Shown one piece after another: positions 35,844 through 44,824 of a stretch of DNA of 64,000 bases. The stretch comes from Sediminibacterium sp. UBA657 (GTDB lineage Bacteria; Bacteroidota; Bacteroidia; Chitinophagales; Chitinophagaceae): positions 62,001-126,000 of the forward strand of contig DBOB01000004.1 of NCBI GenBank assembly GCA_002299885.1, in the 5' to 3' direction. Made by a program: the position numbers and the translations under genes. Numbering within the stretch: the stretch's first letter is position 1; every line of letters begins with the position of its first letter. Under the pieces are notes generated by a model. That model was not told where the DNA came from. It did no database searches and saw only the letters and a list, made by a program, of their open reading frames with translations.

Positions 35844-37109
35844 CTATAAAGTAATTTTATGATTGGCAATACTTGCCTTGTCTTGTAAATATTTTTTATT
35901 TTGTTCCGTCACAAATGGTGGAACAATCATTTGTTCAAATTGAAAACCTGCATTTTGAATGGCGGCTACTTTATCTGGATTGTTAGTGATAAAAGAAAAA
36001 TCATCTACAGCTAATTGCTTCAAAATTGCAATCGCATCTTGATAGTTTCTGTCATCCTCTGGAAGCCCTAAACTCAAATTTGCTTGGAAAGTATTTTCAC
36101 CCATATCCTGCAAATGATAAGCCGCTATCTTTTGACCAATACCAATGCCCCTACCTTCATGTCCTTTTAAATAAATTAAGTACCCGTGTTTATTTTTAGC
36201 AATCTGTTCTAAAGCATTATTTAATTGGGCTTTACAATCACAACGCACACTTCCAAAAACGTCTCCAGTTAAGCATTCACTATGAAAACGCACAATTGGT
36301 TTATTGGATTTTTCACTATCCATTAATAACACAACATGTGATTCATTCGTGCTACTATTTTGAAAAACCAATGATTTAAATAATCCAAATTCAGTTGGTA
36401 GTTGCGCTTCTGAAATAAGCGCTATGCTTGCGTCAGAAATCTTAGTTGATTGATGCTGATAAATATCTTGTTTGACTGCATTTATTATTATATCTTTCGC
36501 AAAAGTTTTTCTGTACTCAATCAGCTGTTCAATACTGATCATTTTTACTTGATGTGTTTGTGCAAAATCAACTAAACCATTTCTTCTTAGCATATCTCCT
36601 TCCTCGTCCATGATTTCACAGATAATTGCAGCAGGTGCCAAATCTGTTAGTAAACATAAATCAACAGCAGCCTCAGTATGCCCTTTTCTTACCAACAACC
36701 CACCCTCTTTTGCTACCACCGGAAATAAGTGACCAGGTCTGATAAAATCAGTTGGTTTTGCAGAAGGATTGACCACTTGACGCGCTGTAATAGCTCTTTC
36801 TTTTGCAGAGATACCTGTAGTGATACCCAATGCAGGGATTGCATCTATAGAATCATAAAATGCAGTATGAAAAGGATCGGCATGATTTGTATTCACCGGA
36901 GCTATGCCAATTTGCTTTGCAACAGATTGATGCATGGCAATGCAAACCAAGCCTCTTGCATATTTTGCGCAAAAATTAATTTTTTCTTGCGTTGCAAAGC
37001 TTGCAGGGAAAACAATATCCCCTTCGTTTTCTCTGTCTTCATCATCTACCAATATAATTGGTTCACCTAATTTAAAAGCATTTAAAGCTTCCTGCACAGT
37101 ATCAAACAT
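35844..37109 (-). CDS. ribBA: Bifunctional RibBA: DHBP synthase / GTP cyclohydrolase II
   Basis: 421 residues. DHBP synthase (1-about 205): VDDEDRENEGD acidic loop, RPGHLFPV, GHTEAAVDL. GTP cyclohydrolase II (about 210-421): zinc Cys in SECLTGDVFGSVRCDC (Cys-x10-Cys-x-Cys), and KGHEGRGIGIGQK at the active site, a variant of the commoner RQEGRGIGL. Supplies both riboflavin precursors. Its ATG overlaps the ribE stop by one base (TAATG). Confidence 0.95.
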   Translation of the reverse strand: MFDTVQEALNAFKLGEPIILVDDEDRENEGDIVFPASFATQEKINFCAKYARGLVCIAMHQSVAKQIGIAPVNTNHADPFHTAFYDSIDAIPALGITTGISAKERAITARQVVNPSAKPTDFIRPGHLFPVVAKEGGLLVRKGHTEAAVDLCLLTDLAPAAIICEIMDEEGDMLRRNGLVDFAQTHQVKMISIEQLIEYRKTFAKDIIINAVKQDIYQHQSTKISDASIALISEAQLPTEFGLFKSLVFQNSSTNESHVVLLMDSEKSNKPIVRFHSECLTGDVFGSVRCDCKAQLNNALEQIAKNKHGYLIYLKGHEGRGIGIGQKIAAYHLQDMGENTFQANLSLGLPEDDRNYQDAIAILKQLAVDDFSFITNNPDKVAAIQNAGFQFEQMIVPPFVTEQNKKYLQDKASIANHKITL

Positions 37110-37702
37110 TACACATTTCTTTTTAGAAGTAACTGTTCTGTATATTTTGCTAAAATATCAAATTCAATATTGACAATACTTTCAACCGAAAGTTGATTGA
37201 TATTGGTCTTGTCTAGTGTGGTTGGAATAATACAAAGATCAATCAGCTGATCACGCACCTCATTGATTGTTAGGCTTACTCCATTGATCGCAATAGACCC
37301 TTTATAAACAACATATTTTACAAATTGTTCAGGCACTTGAATGGTTAAAAACCAAGCAGTAGGGGTGATCTTGATTTCAGTGACTTTAGCAGTCGCATCC
37401 ACATGGCCTAGTACATAATGACCCCCTAAGTAGCCGTTTGGTTGCATTGGTAATTCAGTATTCACAGTGTTCCCAACCTTATAATTTCTGATAGTTGTTT
37501 TTGCAATCGATTCTGTAGAAACAAAAAAATACATATTATCCTGCTCTACTTTAGTCACAGTTAGACAAGCGCCATCTATCGCCACACTATCACCTAATTG
37601 AACAATGGCAGCAAAATCTGTCATAGTAATAGCAAGTTCCCAACCCTCATCTGATGGAGTAATTGCATGTATTTTCCCTTTCTGTACAATGCCTGTAAAC
37701 AT
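37109..37702 (-). CDS. ribE: Riboflavin synthase, alpha subunit
   Basis: 197 residues from the ATG at 37702: MFTGIVQKGKI is the invariant family start. The frame stays open to 37849 but that runs through the promoter and into ribD on the other strand, so I reject it. Two lumazine-binding repeats (1-about 95; 96-197: FTGIV and GHYVLGHVD). Dismutates two lumazines to riboflavin. First gene of the minus-strand rib operon, divergent from ribD. Confidence 0.96.
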   Translation of the reverse strand: MFTGIVQKGKIHAITPSDEGWELAITMTDFAAIVQLGDSVAIDGACLTVTKVEQDNMYFFVSTESIAKTTIRNYKVGNTVNTELPMQPNGYLGGHYVLGHVDATAKVTEIKITPTAWFLTIQVPEQFVKYVVYKGSIAINGVSLTINEVRDQLIDLCIIPTTLDKTNINQLSVESIVNIEFDILAKYTEQLLLKRNV

Positions 37703-37730
37703 ATGCGATAGTTTGAGTAATTTTGGAGTG

Positions 37731-37738
37731 CAAAGATA
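37731..37738 (-). promoter_or_regulatory. -7 promoter element (TATCTTTG) for ribE-ribBA-ribH
   Basis: Exact TAnnTTTG on the minus strand, giving a leader of about 24 nt. That is far too short for an FMN riboswitch, so this operon is not RFN-controlled as far as this sequence shows. Confidence 0.6.
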
Positions 37739-37744
37739 ACCCTT

Positions 37745-38845
37745 ATGACGCAGAAGGAGGCAATAGAATACACTATAAATTTGGCTAAAAAAGCCAATGA
37801 AAATGAAATTAGGCCTAACCCTTTTGTAGGTGCAGTAATAGTAGACCATGAGGATCAGCTAATTGGAGAGGGATACCATCAAAAACTTGGCGGACCCCAT
37901 GCCGAAGTGTACGCTATAGAGCAAGCCCTAGAAAAAACAACAGACCTTAGTCGGGCCACTCTTTTTGTTAGCTTAGAGCCTTGCTCGCACTTTGGGAAAA
38001 CACCCCCTTGTGTAGATTTAATCATTCAACATAAAATCAAAAAAGTAGTTATTGCGAGTTTAGACCCCAATCCCAAAGTAGCAAGTGTTGCAAAACTAAT
38101 GGAACACGGTATTGAAGTGGAAGTGGTGAATGATCTATCAGCTACTTTATTGAACGCTCGATTTTTTACCAATCAAATAAAAAATCGTCCCCACTATATT
38201 TTAAAATTAGCTTCTACCATTGATGGTAAAATTGCAGACTATGAAAAAAATAGTCAATGGATTAGTAATGCAGCATCAAGACAATTTGTACACGATCATT
38301 TAAGAGCGAATGTGGATGCAATCATGACATCCTACAAAACAGTGATTCAAGATCAAGCAAGCTTAACCATTAGAAAAACTGGAGGAGCTATTCAAGAAAC
38401 CAATGTGCTTGTTATTGATAAAAATTTAGACTTACTTGAAAAGCAATATGAAAGTTTGCCTATTTTTTATCCCCGTACAAACACAAAAATTATATTTATT
38501 ACCGCTAATCCTCCAAGTATTCAGTTGCCAGAAAATATAGAATGCATCAATGGAACATTTAATGAGCAAGGGCTTGTGTTTTCATCCATCTCGGCTAAAT
38601 TACTTGAACTAGGATTTTATAAAATTTTAACAGAAGCCGGAAGCCAATTGAATTCAAGCATGATTCAACAAAACATAGCAGATGAATTGTATTGGTTTAT
38701 AGCGCCTTCTATTTTAAATGATGTGAATGCACATTCAATGCTTGGATTAGATGAATTCCGTGGATTAGATAAAAAGGTGCAATTGTCTTTAATTGAAACG
38801 AAGTTAATTGATGGAGACGTTTTATTACACTACCGTTTTGATTAA
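37745..38845 (+). CDS. ribD: Bifunctional deaminase/reductase RibD
   Basis: 366 residues. N-terminal zinc deaminase (1-about 145) with PHAEVYAI and SLEPCSHFGKTPPC; C-terminal reductase (about 150-366) with LKLASTIDGKIA and an SQWISN segment. Performs steps two and three of riboflavin synthesis. Transcribed divergently from ribE; 42 bases separate the two start codons. Completes the pathway together with ribBA, ribH and ribE, apart from the phosphatase step. Confidence 0.95.
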   Translation: MTQKEAIEYTINLAKKANENEIRPNPFVGAVIVDHEDQLIGEGYHQKLGGPHAEVYAIEQALEKTTDLSRATLFVSLEPCSHFGKTPPCVDLIIQHKIKKVVIASLDPNPKVASVAKLMEHGIEVEVVNDLSATLLNARFFTNQIKNRPHYILKLASTIDGKIADYEKNSQWISNAASRQFVHDHLRANVDAIMTSYKTVIQDQASLTIRKTGGAIQETNVLVIDKNLDLLEKQYESLPIFYPRTNTKIIFITANPPSIQLPENIECINGTFNEQGLVFSSISAKLLELGFYKILTEAGSQLNSSMIQQNIADELYWFIAPSILNDVNAHSMLGLDEFRGLDKKVQLSLIETKLIDGDVLLHYRFD

Positions 38846-38896
38846 AATAGTATAGATTAGATAGGATTAGTCTTAATGAGAGCTGATAAACTTAAA

Positions 38897-40465
38897 TTAT
38901 ATTTTTTCTAAATCTACATTAAAAAAGACGCCTTTATTTTCGGTTTGCGACAAAGCATCTTTGAATAAGATCATTCCAACTTGACAAAGCACATTGTTTT
39001 CCCAATCTTCTAGTGTCCAATTTGTTAATATACTAGCTTCATCGTATACCTTCGTCAATTCATTTAAACCAGTTTTTAATCCTGCAGTGGTTTTTTCAAT
39101 TCCAGCATAATTTGATAAAGTATGCTGCACGAATGCACGATCAATTTTTTTAATTGAAATTGGATTGAAATTAAAATTCAAGTTTGGCAATAGGCCCTCT
39201 TCCTTCAAGGCTTCAATCATTTTGGATGCACCCCATTTTGCAAAGACAATCCCTTCAATCAATGAGTTAGATGCTAATCTATTAGCACCATGTAAACCAG
39301 TAGAAGCTACTTCGCCAATGGCATAAAGCGCATCAACACCAAGGGCTTTCCCAAATGTATCCACTTGAATACCACCGCAAGCATAATGCTCAACCGGTAT
39401 GACTGGAATCCATTGTTTGCTTATGTCTATCCCTAATTTCTGCGAACAAGCGAGTTGAATATTTGGAAAATGTTGTTGTATAGTAGATCTACTAAGAACA
39501 GTCGCGTCCAGAAAAACATGTTGTATGGTACTTTTTTTAATCTCACTCATAATAGCCCTTGAAACAATATCTCTTGGAGCTAAAGAAGCCCTAGTATCGT
39601 ATTGAGGCATAAAATCTACCCCTTGTTCATTTCTTAAGATAGCACCTGCCCCTCTTAATGCTTCAGTAATTAAATAAGTGCTGCTTTGATTGGATTCATA
39701 TAAACCAGTTGGATGAAATTGAACGAATGAAAGGTCTTTTATTCTTGCGCCAAGTTGGTTTGCAAAAAATATACCGTCTCCTGTTGCAATAGATTGGTTG
39801 GTTGTTTTTGCATAGACCATACCAAGTCCCCCAGTGGCCAAGACCAAATGCTTGCAATGCATTTGGATTGAATTTTCAGGCGTTAAGTTGATATAAGAGG
39901 GGTCTACTCCATTGTTATGAATCGCTTGAATATGAAATATGCTTTCATGGTCCTTTTCTATTTGTACGATGGCCAAATTTTCTTTACAAATAATACATGG
40001 AAACTGATTTACTCTATGCATTAATGTTGCTTGTAAAGTATTTCCTGTCATATCTGCCTTATGCCAAATTCTTGAAAATTGGTGTCCCCCTTCTTTCACT
40101 AAATCATAAGTCCCATCCTCCTTTTTATCTAAGTCAATTCCCCAACGAATTAAATCTTGCATTGCTTCGGGAGCAGCTTCAATCACCTTACGAACAATTT
40201 GTAAATCATTTTGTTCAGCACCGGCATCTAATGTGTCTTCAATATGCGCTTCAAAACTATCTTCATTGGATGCAACAGCAGCAATGCCACCTTGAGCCCA
40301 ACTCGTATTGGTATCTGACGCACCTGCTTTGGATGCCAATAAAATAGAAATTGGTTGATTCTTTGAAGCTGCAGCTTCTGCTAAATAAATTGCAGTAGCA
40401 AGTCCAGCAACACCAGTGCCTATAATTACAACATCATAACAGGTAGAATTAGATTGCATCTGCAT
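38897..40465 (-). CDS. nadB: L-aspartate oxidase
   Basis: 522 residues. FAD-binding VVIIGTGVAGLATAIYLAEA at the N-terminus, SWAQGGIAAV, HPTGLY, the catalytic-loop Arg in LAPRDIVSRAI, and GGIQVDTFG plus TGLHGANRLASNSLIEG near the flavin. Oxidises aspartate to iminoaspartate for NAD synthesis. Last gene of nadC-nadA-nadB, sharing one base with the nadA stop (TAATG). Confidence 0.96.
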   Translation of the reverse strand: MQMQSNSTCYDVVIIGTGVAGLATAIYLAEAAASKNQPISILLASKAGASDTNTSWAQGGIAAVASNEDSFEAHIEDTLDAGAEQNDLQIVRKVIEAAPEAMQDLIRWGIDLDKKEDGTYDLVKEGGHQFSRIWHKADMTGNTLQATLMHRVNQFPCIICKENLAIVQIEKDHESIFHIQAIHNNGVDPSYINLTPENSIQMHCKHLVLATGGLGMVYAKTTNQSIATGDGIFFANQLGARIKDLSFVQFHPTGLYESNQSSTYLITEALRGAGAILRNEQGVDFMPQYDTRASLAPRDIVSRAIMSEIKKSTIQHVFLDATVLSRSTIQQHFPNIQLACSQKLGIDISKQWIPVIPVEHYACGGIQVDTFGKALGVDALYAIGEVASTGLHGANRLASNSLIEGIVFAKWGASKMIEALKEEGLLPNLNFNFNPISIKKIDRAFVQHTLSNYAGIEKTTAGLKTGLNELTKVYDEASILTNWTLEDWENNVLCQVGMILFKDALSQTENKGVFFNVDLEKI

Positions 40466-41451
40466 TAAATAGATAACATATTTTGAAGTGCTCTCAACGC
40501 ACCATCCTGAACATGAGGATCAATCGTTACTGTTGGCAATTCATATTCTAATGCATTGTATAATTTCTCCAAGGTATTCATTTTCATATATGGGCATTCA
40601 GCACAAGCACAGGTATTGTTTTCAAAGGATGGCGCTGGTATAATTAATTTGCCAGGAGCCGCTTCTCTCATTTTAAATAAAATACCCGCTTCTGTAGCCA
40701 CAATAAAACATTGGTGATCGGATTTGCTTACATAATCTATTAAAGCTTTTGTAGATCCAATGAAAGCTGCTTTTTCCAAAATAGAACTTGGACATTCTGG
40801 ATGTGCTATCAACATGGCTTCTGGTCGCAGTGCCATTAATTGTGCAAGTTTTTCATCCGATATATTCACATGCACCATACATGCACCTTCCCAGATATGC
40901 ATTTTTCTGCCCGTTACTTTTTCTACATATCTTCCTAGGTTGGCATCAGGAGCAAAAATAATTTCTTTATCAAGCGGGATTGCTTTTACCACATCCACCG
41001 CATTGGAAGAAGTACAAATATAATCACTCATCGATTTTACTGCCGCGGTACAATTGATATAACTTACTACAACCGCATTTGGATGCAAAGCCTTGAACGC
41101 CCTAAAATCAGCCTCTGGCGCAGCATCCGCTAAAGAACAGCCTGCATGTAAGTCTGGTAAAATCACTTTTGCATTTGGATTTAAAATCTTAGCAGTCTCA
41201 GCCATAAAGTGTACGCCACAAAAAACAATCATAGAAGCATTGACTTTTTGTGAGTACTGCGCTAATGCATAACTATCGCCAACAAAATCGGCAATCGCTT
41301 GAATTTCATCTGCTACATAATAATGCGCTAGTATAACCGCATTTTTTTGCGTCTTTAAAAGCTGAATGGCTTTTACTAAATCCACTCCTTCTGGTAATGG
41401 CCTATCTAAAAATCCAACTTTAACTACTTCTTCTTCTAAGGTCATATACAT
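40465..41451 (-). CDS. nadA: Quinolinate synthase
   Basis: 328 residues. Three repeated modules; cluster-binding cysteines in IVFCGVHFMAE, EGACMVHVN and CACAECPYM (positions about 100, 190 and 275), the layout of a [4Fe-4S] NadA. ILAHYYV and the HPECPSSIL block line the active site. Condenses iminoaspartate and DHAP. Two Mets open the frame (41451, 41445); the first is taken. Five bases after nadC. Confidence 0.96.
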   Translation of the reverse strand: MYMTLEEEVVKVGFLDRPLPEGVDLVKAIQLLKTQKNAVILAHYYVADEIQAIADFVGDSYALAQYSQKVNASMIVFCGVHFMAETAKILNPNAKVILPDLHAGCSLADAAPEADFRAFKALHPNAVVVSYINCTAAVKSMSDYICTSSNAVDVVKAIPLDKEIIFAPDANLGRYVEKVTGRKMHIWEGACMVHVNISDEKLAQLMALRPEAMLIAHPECPSSILEKAAFIGSTKALIDYVSKSDHQCFIVATEAGILFKMREAAPGKLIIPAPSFENNTCACAECPYMKMNTLEKLYNALEYELPTVTIDPHVQDGALRALQNMLSI

Positions 41452-41456
41452 TGAAA

Positions 41457-42299
41457 TTAAATTATTTTTAAAGAGATGTCAACAGATTCAATGTGGTGGG
41501 TTAAATCACCAATCGAAATAAAATCTACCCCAGTTGCAGCATACGCTACAATATTGTCTTGATGGATACCACCAGATACTTCCAAAGGTTTTCTTTGTTG
41601 GTTGATTAAAATCATTTCTTCCACAGTCGCTGGTGTCATATTATCCAATAAAATTCTTGATACAAAATCAAATTCTAAAGCTTCCTCTAGTTCAGCTTGG
41701 TTTTTAACTTCAACGACCACAGGTAGATGCACTTTTTCTTTGGTACAATATTGCTGAGTCGCTTCCAATGCTGAAGTAACACCTCCAGCCGCTTTGATAT
41801 GATTGTCTTTAATTAAAATCATATCATACAAACCAAATCGGTGATTGACACCTCCACCAATACGCACTGCCCATTTTTCGGCCATTCTAAAATTGGGTGT
41901 TGTTTTTCTGGTATCTAAAATTTTAGCCGGATACGCCGCAATCATCGTTTTTAAGTGGTGTACTTTGGTCGCAATCCCACTCATTCTTTGCATACAATTT
42001 AGCATGAGTCGCTCTGCCATTAAAATACTATGGATACGCCCTTCTACTTGACCAATCCTTTGATTTTGGGTAACTGCATCCCCGTCTTGAACGGCAAATT
42101 GAACTTGTAGATCGGCATCTACTATCTGGGCAATACAGGTGACCATTTCTACACCAGCAATTACACAAGCCTCTTTCACCAAAAAATGTGCAAACCCTTT
42201 TTGATCTTTTGGTATGGTCGCCAAAGTAGTGATATCTCCAATTTGGGCGATATCCTCTTTAATGGCTTGTTGAATAAATTGTTTTAAATCTTGATTCAT
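41457..42299 (-). CDS. nadC: Nicotinate-nucleotide pyrophosphorylase (carboxylating)
   Basis: 280 residues, quinolinate phosphoribosyltransferase: GDITTLA at the N-terminus, NCMQRMSGIAT, LDTRKTTPNFR (PRPP/quinolinate Arg and Lys), GGGVNHRFGLYDMILIKDNH, and EVSGGIHQDNI near the end. Completes de novo synthesis to NaMN with nadA and nadB. Its ATG overlaps the stop of the serine hydrolase by one base. Confidence 0.97.
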   Translation of the reverse strand: MNQDLKQFIQQAIKEDIAQIGDITTLATIPKDQKGFAHFLVKEACVIAGVEMVTCIAQIVDADLQVQFAVQDGDAVTQNQRIGQVEGRIHSILMAERLMLNCMQRMSGIATKVHHLKTMIAAYPAKILDTRKTTPNFRMAEKWAVRIGGGVNHRFGLYDMILIKDNHIKAAGGVTSALEATQQYCTKEKVHLPVVVEVKNQAELEEALEFDFVSRILLDNMTPATVEEMILINQQRKPLEVSGGIHQDNIVAYAATGVDFISIGDLTHHIESVDISLKII

Positions 42300-43531
42300 T
42301 ATTGCTGGTCTATAATTTCGATGGTTGTTTTTTCTAGTTTACTTAACAATGGAGGTAATACAAACGGCGTTCTTTGAAAATAAAATAGGGTAATAAGATT
42401 TCGCTTAAGGTCAACCATATAGGCTGTATTGAAAGCACCACCCCAAAAATAAGATCCCACTGAGGCTTTGTTGATTGATTGACCTTTCACAGATGTCAAT
42501 CCAACACCTAATCCAAATTGATTCAGTGAAGGGAATCCACCAAAAATAAATGTCTTCTCTCCTAACTGATTCGTAAGTAATTGCTCCAATGTGGCTGGTT
42601 GTAATAATCTAAATGTACTTTTTGACATTGTTGGATTCAACAAATGATTTAAAAATAAAAAATAATCATTTGTCGTAGAGACCAAACCACCAATAGCCGA
42701 AAAATAAGTTGCATTATTTAATAAAGGATAATCTACTGGCATTTTTGTCCTATCTGCTGCAATAAGACGATTGTCTTGCTTGACATAGATTTCTACAAGT
42801 CTATTATGTTTTGATTTCGGAAGATAAAAATAAGTGTCCTCCATGCCCAAAGGCTTAAATATATTATCTGCTAAATAATTGGATAAAGATTGCTTAGTGA
42901 TCAACTCAATCAAACCACCCAATACATTGGTGCTAAGGCCATAACTAAATCTGGCACCTGGCTGATGGGCTAAAGGCATTTTTGCAATTTGTACAATTTC
43001 TGCGCTAAGGTTAGGATATTCTTCAAAGCCACTATTACTTAATCCAAATTTTACAAATTCCTTTTGCAAATATGGATATTCATCTGCGGAACTAATGCCA
43101 GATTGATGCGTCAGTAAGTCTCTAATAGTGATGGATCTTTTTCGGTCAACAAGTAATAAAGTATCGGCCTGTTTAACGTACACTTTTTGACCAGAAAATG
43201 CTGGAAAGTACATTTCAATCGGGTCATCTAAACGGATCTTACTTTGCTCCACTAGCTGAAGCACTGCAACAGAAATAATGGCTTTGGTTTGTGAGGCAAT
43301 ACGAAAAATGGCATTTTCTTGCATTTTAACCGATGCGTCTATATTGGCAAAACCGTATGCTTGATGATGGACTATTTTCCCGTTCTTAGCTATTAGTGCA
43401 ACTCCTCCAGCAATATTATGTTGTGCTATTTCGGCATTAATGGTACTATCAATTCGGGAAAAAGGCGAAATCTGAGCAAATATTGTAGTATGAAAAAATA
43501 ACAATATGCCGTAAAAAAAATACTTTTTCAT
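42299..43531 (-). CDS. Secreted serine hydrolase, beta-lactamase/class C PBP family
   Basis: About 410 residues. Two close Mets (43546 and 43531); the second gives the cleaner signal peptide (KKYFFYGILLFFHTTIFAQ). Catalytic SxxK in RIASQTKAI (near residue 85) and the Tyr motif in SYGLSTNVLGG; the KTG-like third motif is not obvious. Periplasmic or secreted esterase or peptidase of unknown substrate. First gene of an operon with nadC-nadA-nadB by one-base overlap, though a functional link to NAD is not apparent. Confidence 0.85.
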   Translation of the reverse strand: MKKYFFYGILLFFHTTIFAQISPFSRIDSTINAEIAQHNIAGGVALIAKNGKIVHHQAYGFANIDASVKMQENAIFRIASQTKAIISVAVLQLVEQSKIRLDDPIEMYFPAFSGQKVYVKQADTLLLVDRKRSITIRDLLTHQSGISSADEYPYLQKEFVKFGLSNSGFEEYPNLSAEIVQIAKMPLAHQPGARFSYGLSTNVLGGLIELITKQSLSNYLADNIFKPLGMEDTYFYLPKSKHNRLVEIYVKQDNRLIAADRTKMPVDYPLLNNATYFSAIGGLVSTTNDYFLFLNHLLNPTMSKSTFRLLQPATLEQLLTNQLGEKTFIFGGFPSLNQFGLGVGLTSVKGQSINKASVGSYFWGGAFNTAYMVDLKRNLITLFYFQRTPFVLPPLLSKLEKTTIEIIDQQ

Positions 43532-43573
43532 GAGAGAACGTTTCACGAAAATAAGTAAAGTTTTCTAGATAAT

Positions 43574-44251
43574 CTATTTTGCTAAAATTTCTAATAAAGC
43601 AGTTAAACTATGTACAATGTAATCTGGTTTAGCTTCCATTAATTGTGTTTCAGTTTGCGCGCCTGTCGTAATGCCTATATTCAACAAACAACCTGCATTT
43701 TTCCCTTCTTCAATATCAATACAAGAATCTCCAATTTTAACCATTTGTTTGGTGTCGGCTATTTGCAATTTATCCATTGCATAAAGAATCATATCAGGCA
43801 TTGGACGATTGTGCAAGACATCTGATGCAGTCACTAATAAATCAATTTGTTCTCCTTCTGCCCATCCTAATTTTTTCAATAAATTTTCTGCAGTGGCTCT
43901 ATTATAGCCTGTGTTTAAAACTACTTTTACGCCAGTTTGTTTTAATGCAGCAAATACATGTTCTGCACCCGGCATTGGAGTAACATCAAAATTTAGATAA
44001 GCATTATCCAATTGTGCTAAAAAATAATTAAAGGCTTCTAATTGCCCTGTTTCATCTAATGTATATGGACTGTTAGAAATGATATCTTTAATAGCTTGGA
44101 ATTTCTCTTTACCAGCACCATGTAATAAAACATGATTTAAGTCTACAGGAACATTAAAATGATTTAAGGCTGCCTGTAAAGTTTTATAAACAATATTGTC
44201 TTCGTTTACGGTTGTTCCAGCCATATCAAAAACGACACATTGAATTTGCAT
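43574..44251 (-). CDS. Phosphonatase-like HAD hydrolase (TIGR03351-like)
   Basis: 225 residues. HAD motif I is FDMAGTTVNED (nucleophile Asp9), close to the FDWAGT of phosphonoacetaldehyde hydrolase PhnX; motif III Lys and motif IV GDSCIDIEEGKNAGC are present. A cap domain with GAGKEKFQAI (Lys48, Lys50) lies where PhnX has its Schiff-base Lys, so a PhnX-like carbon-phosphorus cleavage is possible but not shown. Family remembered as the phosphonatase-like hydrolases of phosphonate operons. Five bases downstream of the HD oxygenase. Confidence 0.82.
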   Translation of the reverse strand: MQIQCVVFDMAGTTVNEDNIVYKTLQAALNHFNVPVDLNHVLLHGAGKEKFQAIKDIISNSPYTLDETGQLEAFNYFLAQLDNAYLNFDVTPMPGAEHVFAALKQTGVKVVLNTGYNRATAENLLKKLGWAEGEQIDLLVTASDVLHNRPMPDMILYAMDKLQIADTKQMVKIGDSCIDIEEGKNAGCLLNIGITTGAQTETQLMEAKPDYIVHSLTALLEILAK

Positions 44252-44256
44252 TGGAT

Positions 44257-44805
44257 TTATTTTAAACTGTTTTGAATCATTGAAGCAAAAAAATCGATTG
44301 ACTCCGTTTTCATTGTTGGATCCTTTGCAATATCATCCCACTTTCTTAGTGTAATAGCATCTTGGTAAAATGGATTTTGTTCAAAATTTGCTACTTCTGT
44401 TTCATTCATAATGCCACCTTGAAAAGTTAAACTTGTTTTAGAAGGCGCAGATAAAGTATCGTAATAAGTAGCATCCACCGCACATAAATATCTTTTAGCT
44501 GCTACATGTAAATTAACAGGCTCTACCACTGCTGGTACAAAATGTTCAGTTAAATACTTTGCTGCCAATGCTTCATGTACATCATCAATACCATTGTCAC
44601 TTGCGTCATCTGGTAAATCATGTAATAGATGTCCAATATCATGTAATAATGCGGCTGTAATTAACGCATCAGATGCATTGTTTTCTTTAGCAAATGTAGC
44701 AGCTTGTAACGCATGCTCTAACTGTGTTACAGCTTCTCCTCCATACATAGAACCACCATTGGTTTTGAATAAAGTAAGGATTTCTGATACGATAGGATGA
44801 TGCAT
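44257..44805 (-). CDS. PhnZ-like HD-domain phosphonate oxygenase (TIGR03276-like)
   Basis: 182 residues. Y21 and E24 (MYGGEAV), H31 in QLEHALQ, H55-D56 in LLHDIGH and H77 keep, offset by three, the residues I recall for the mixed-valent diiron oxygenase PhnZ (Tyr24, Glu27, His34, His58-Asp59, His80). PhnZ cleaves (R)-1-hydroxy-2-aminoethylphosphonate to glycine and phosphate. No PhnY hydroxylase gene is in the window, so its substrate may be pre-hydroxylated or different. Between the FAD oxidoreductase and phosphonatase-like genes. Confidence 0.88.
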   Translation of the reverse strand: MHHPIVSEILTLFKTNGGSMYGGEAVTQLEHALQAATFAKENNASDALITAALLHDIGHLLHDLPDDASDNGIDDVHEALAAKYLTEHFVPAVVEPVNLHVAAKRYLCAVDATYYDTLSAPSKTSLTFQGGIMNETEVANFEQNPFYQDAITLRKWDDIAKDPTMKTESIDFFASMIQNSLK

Positions 44806-44824
44806 AATATATACTTTTAAAATA

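Noticed and set aside
37703..37744. Possible FMN (RFN) riboswitch before the riboflavin genes
   Set aside because: Only 42 bases between the divergent start codons, with a promoter element inside; an RFN element needs over 100 nt.
37703..37849. Extended N-terminus for riboflavin synthase
   Set aside because: The extra 49 codons pass through the promoter and into ribD on the opposite strand; the family starts at MFTGIV.
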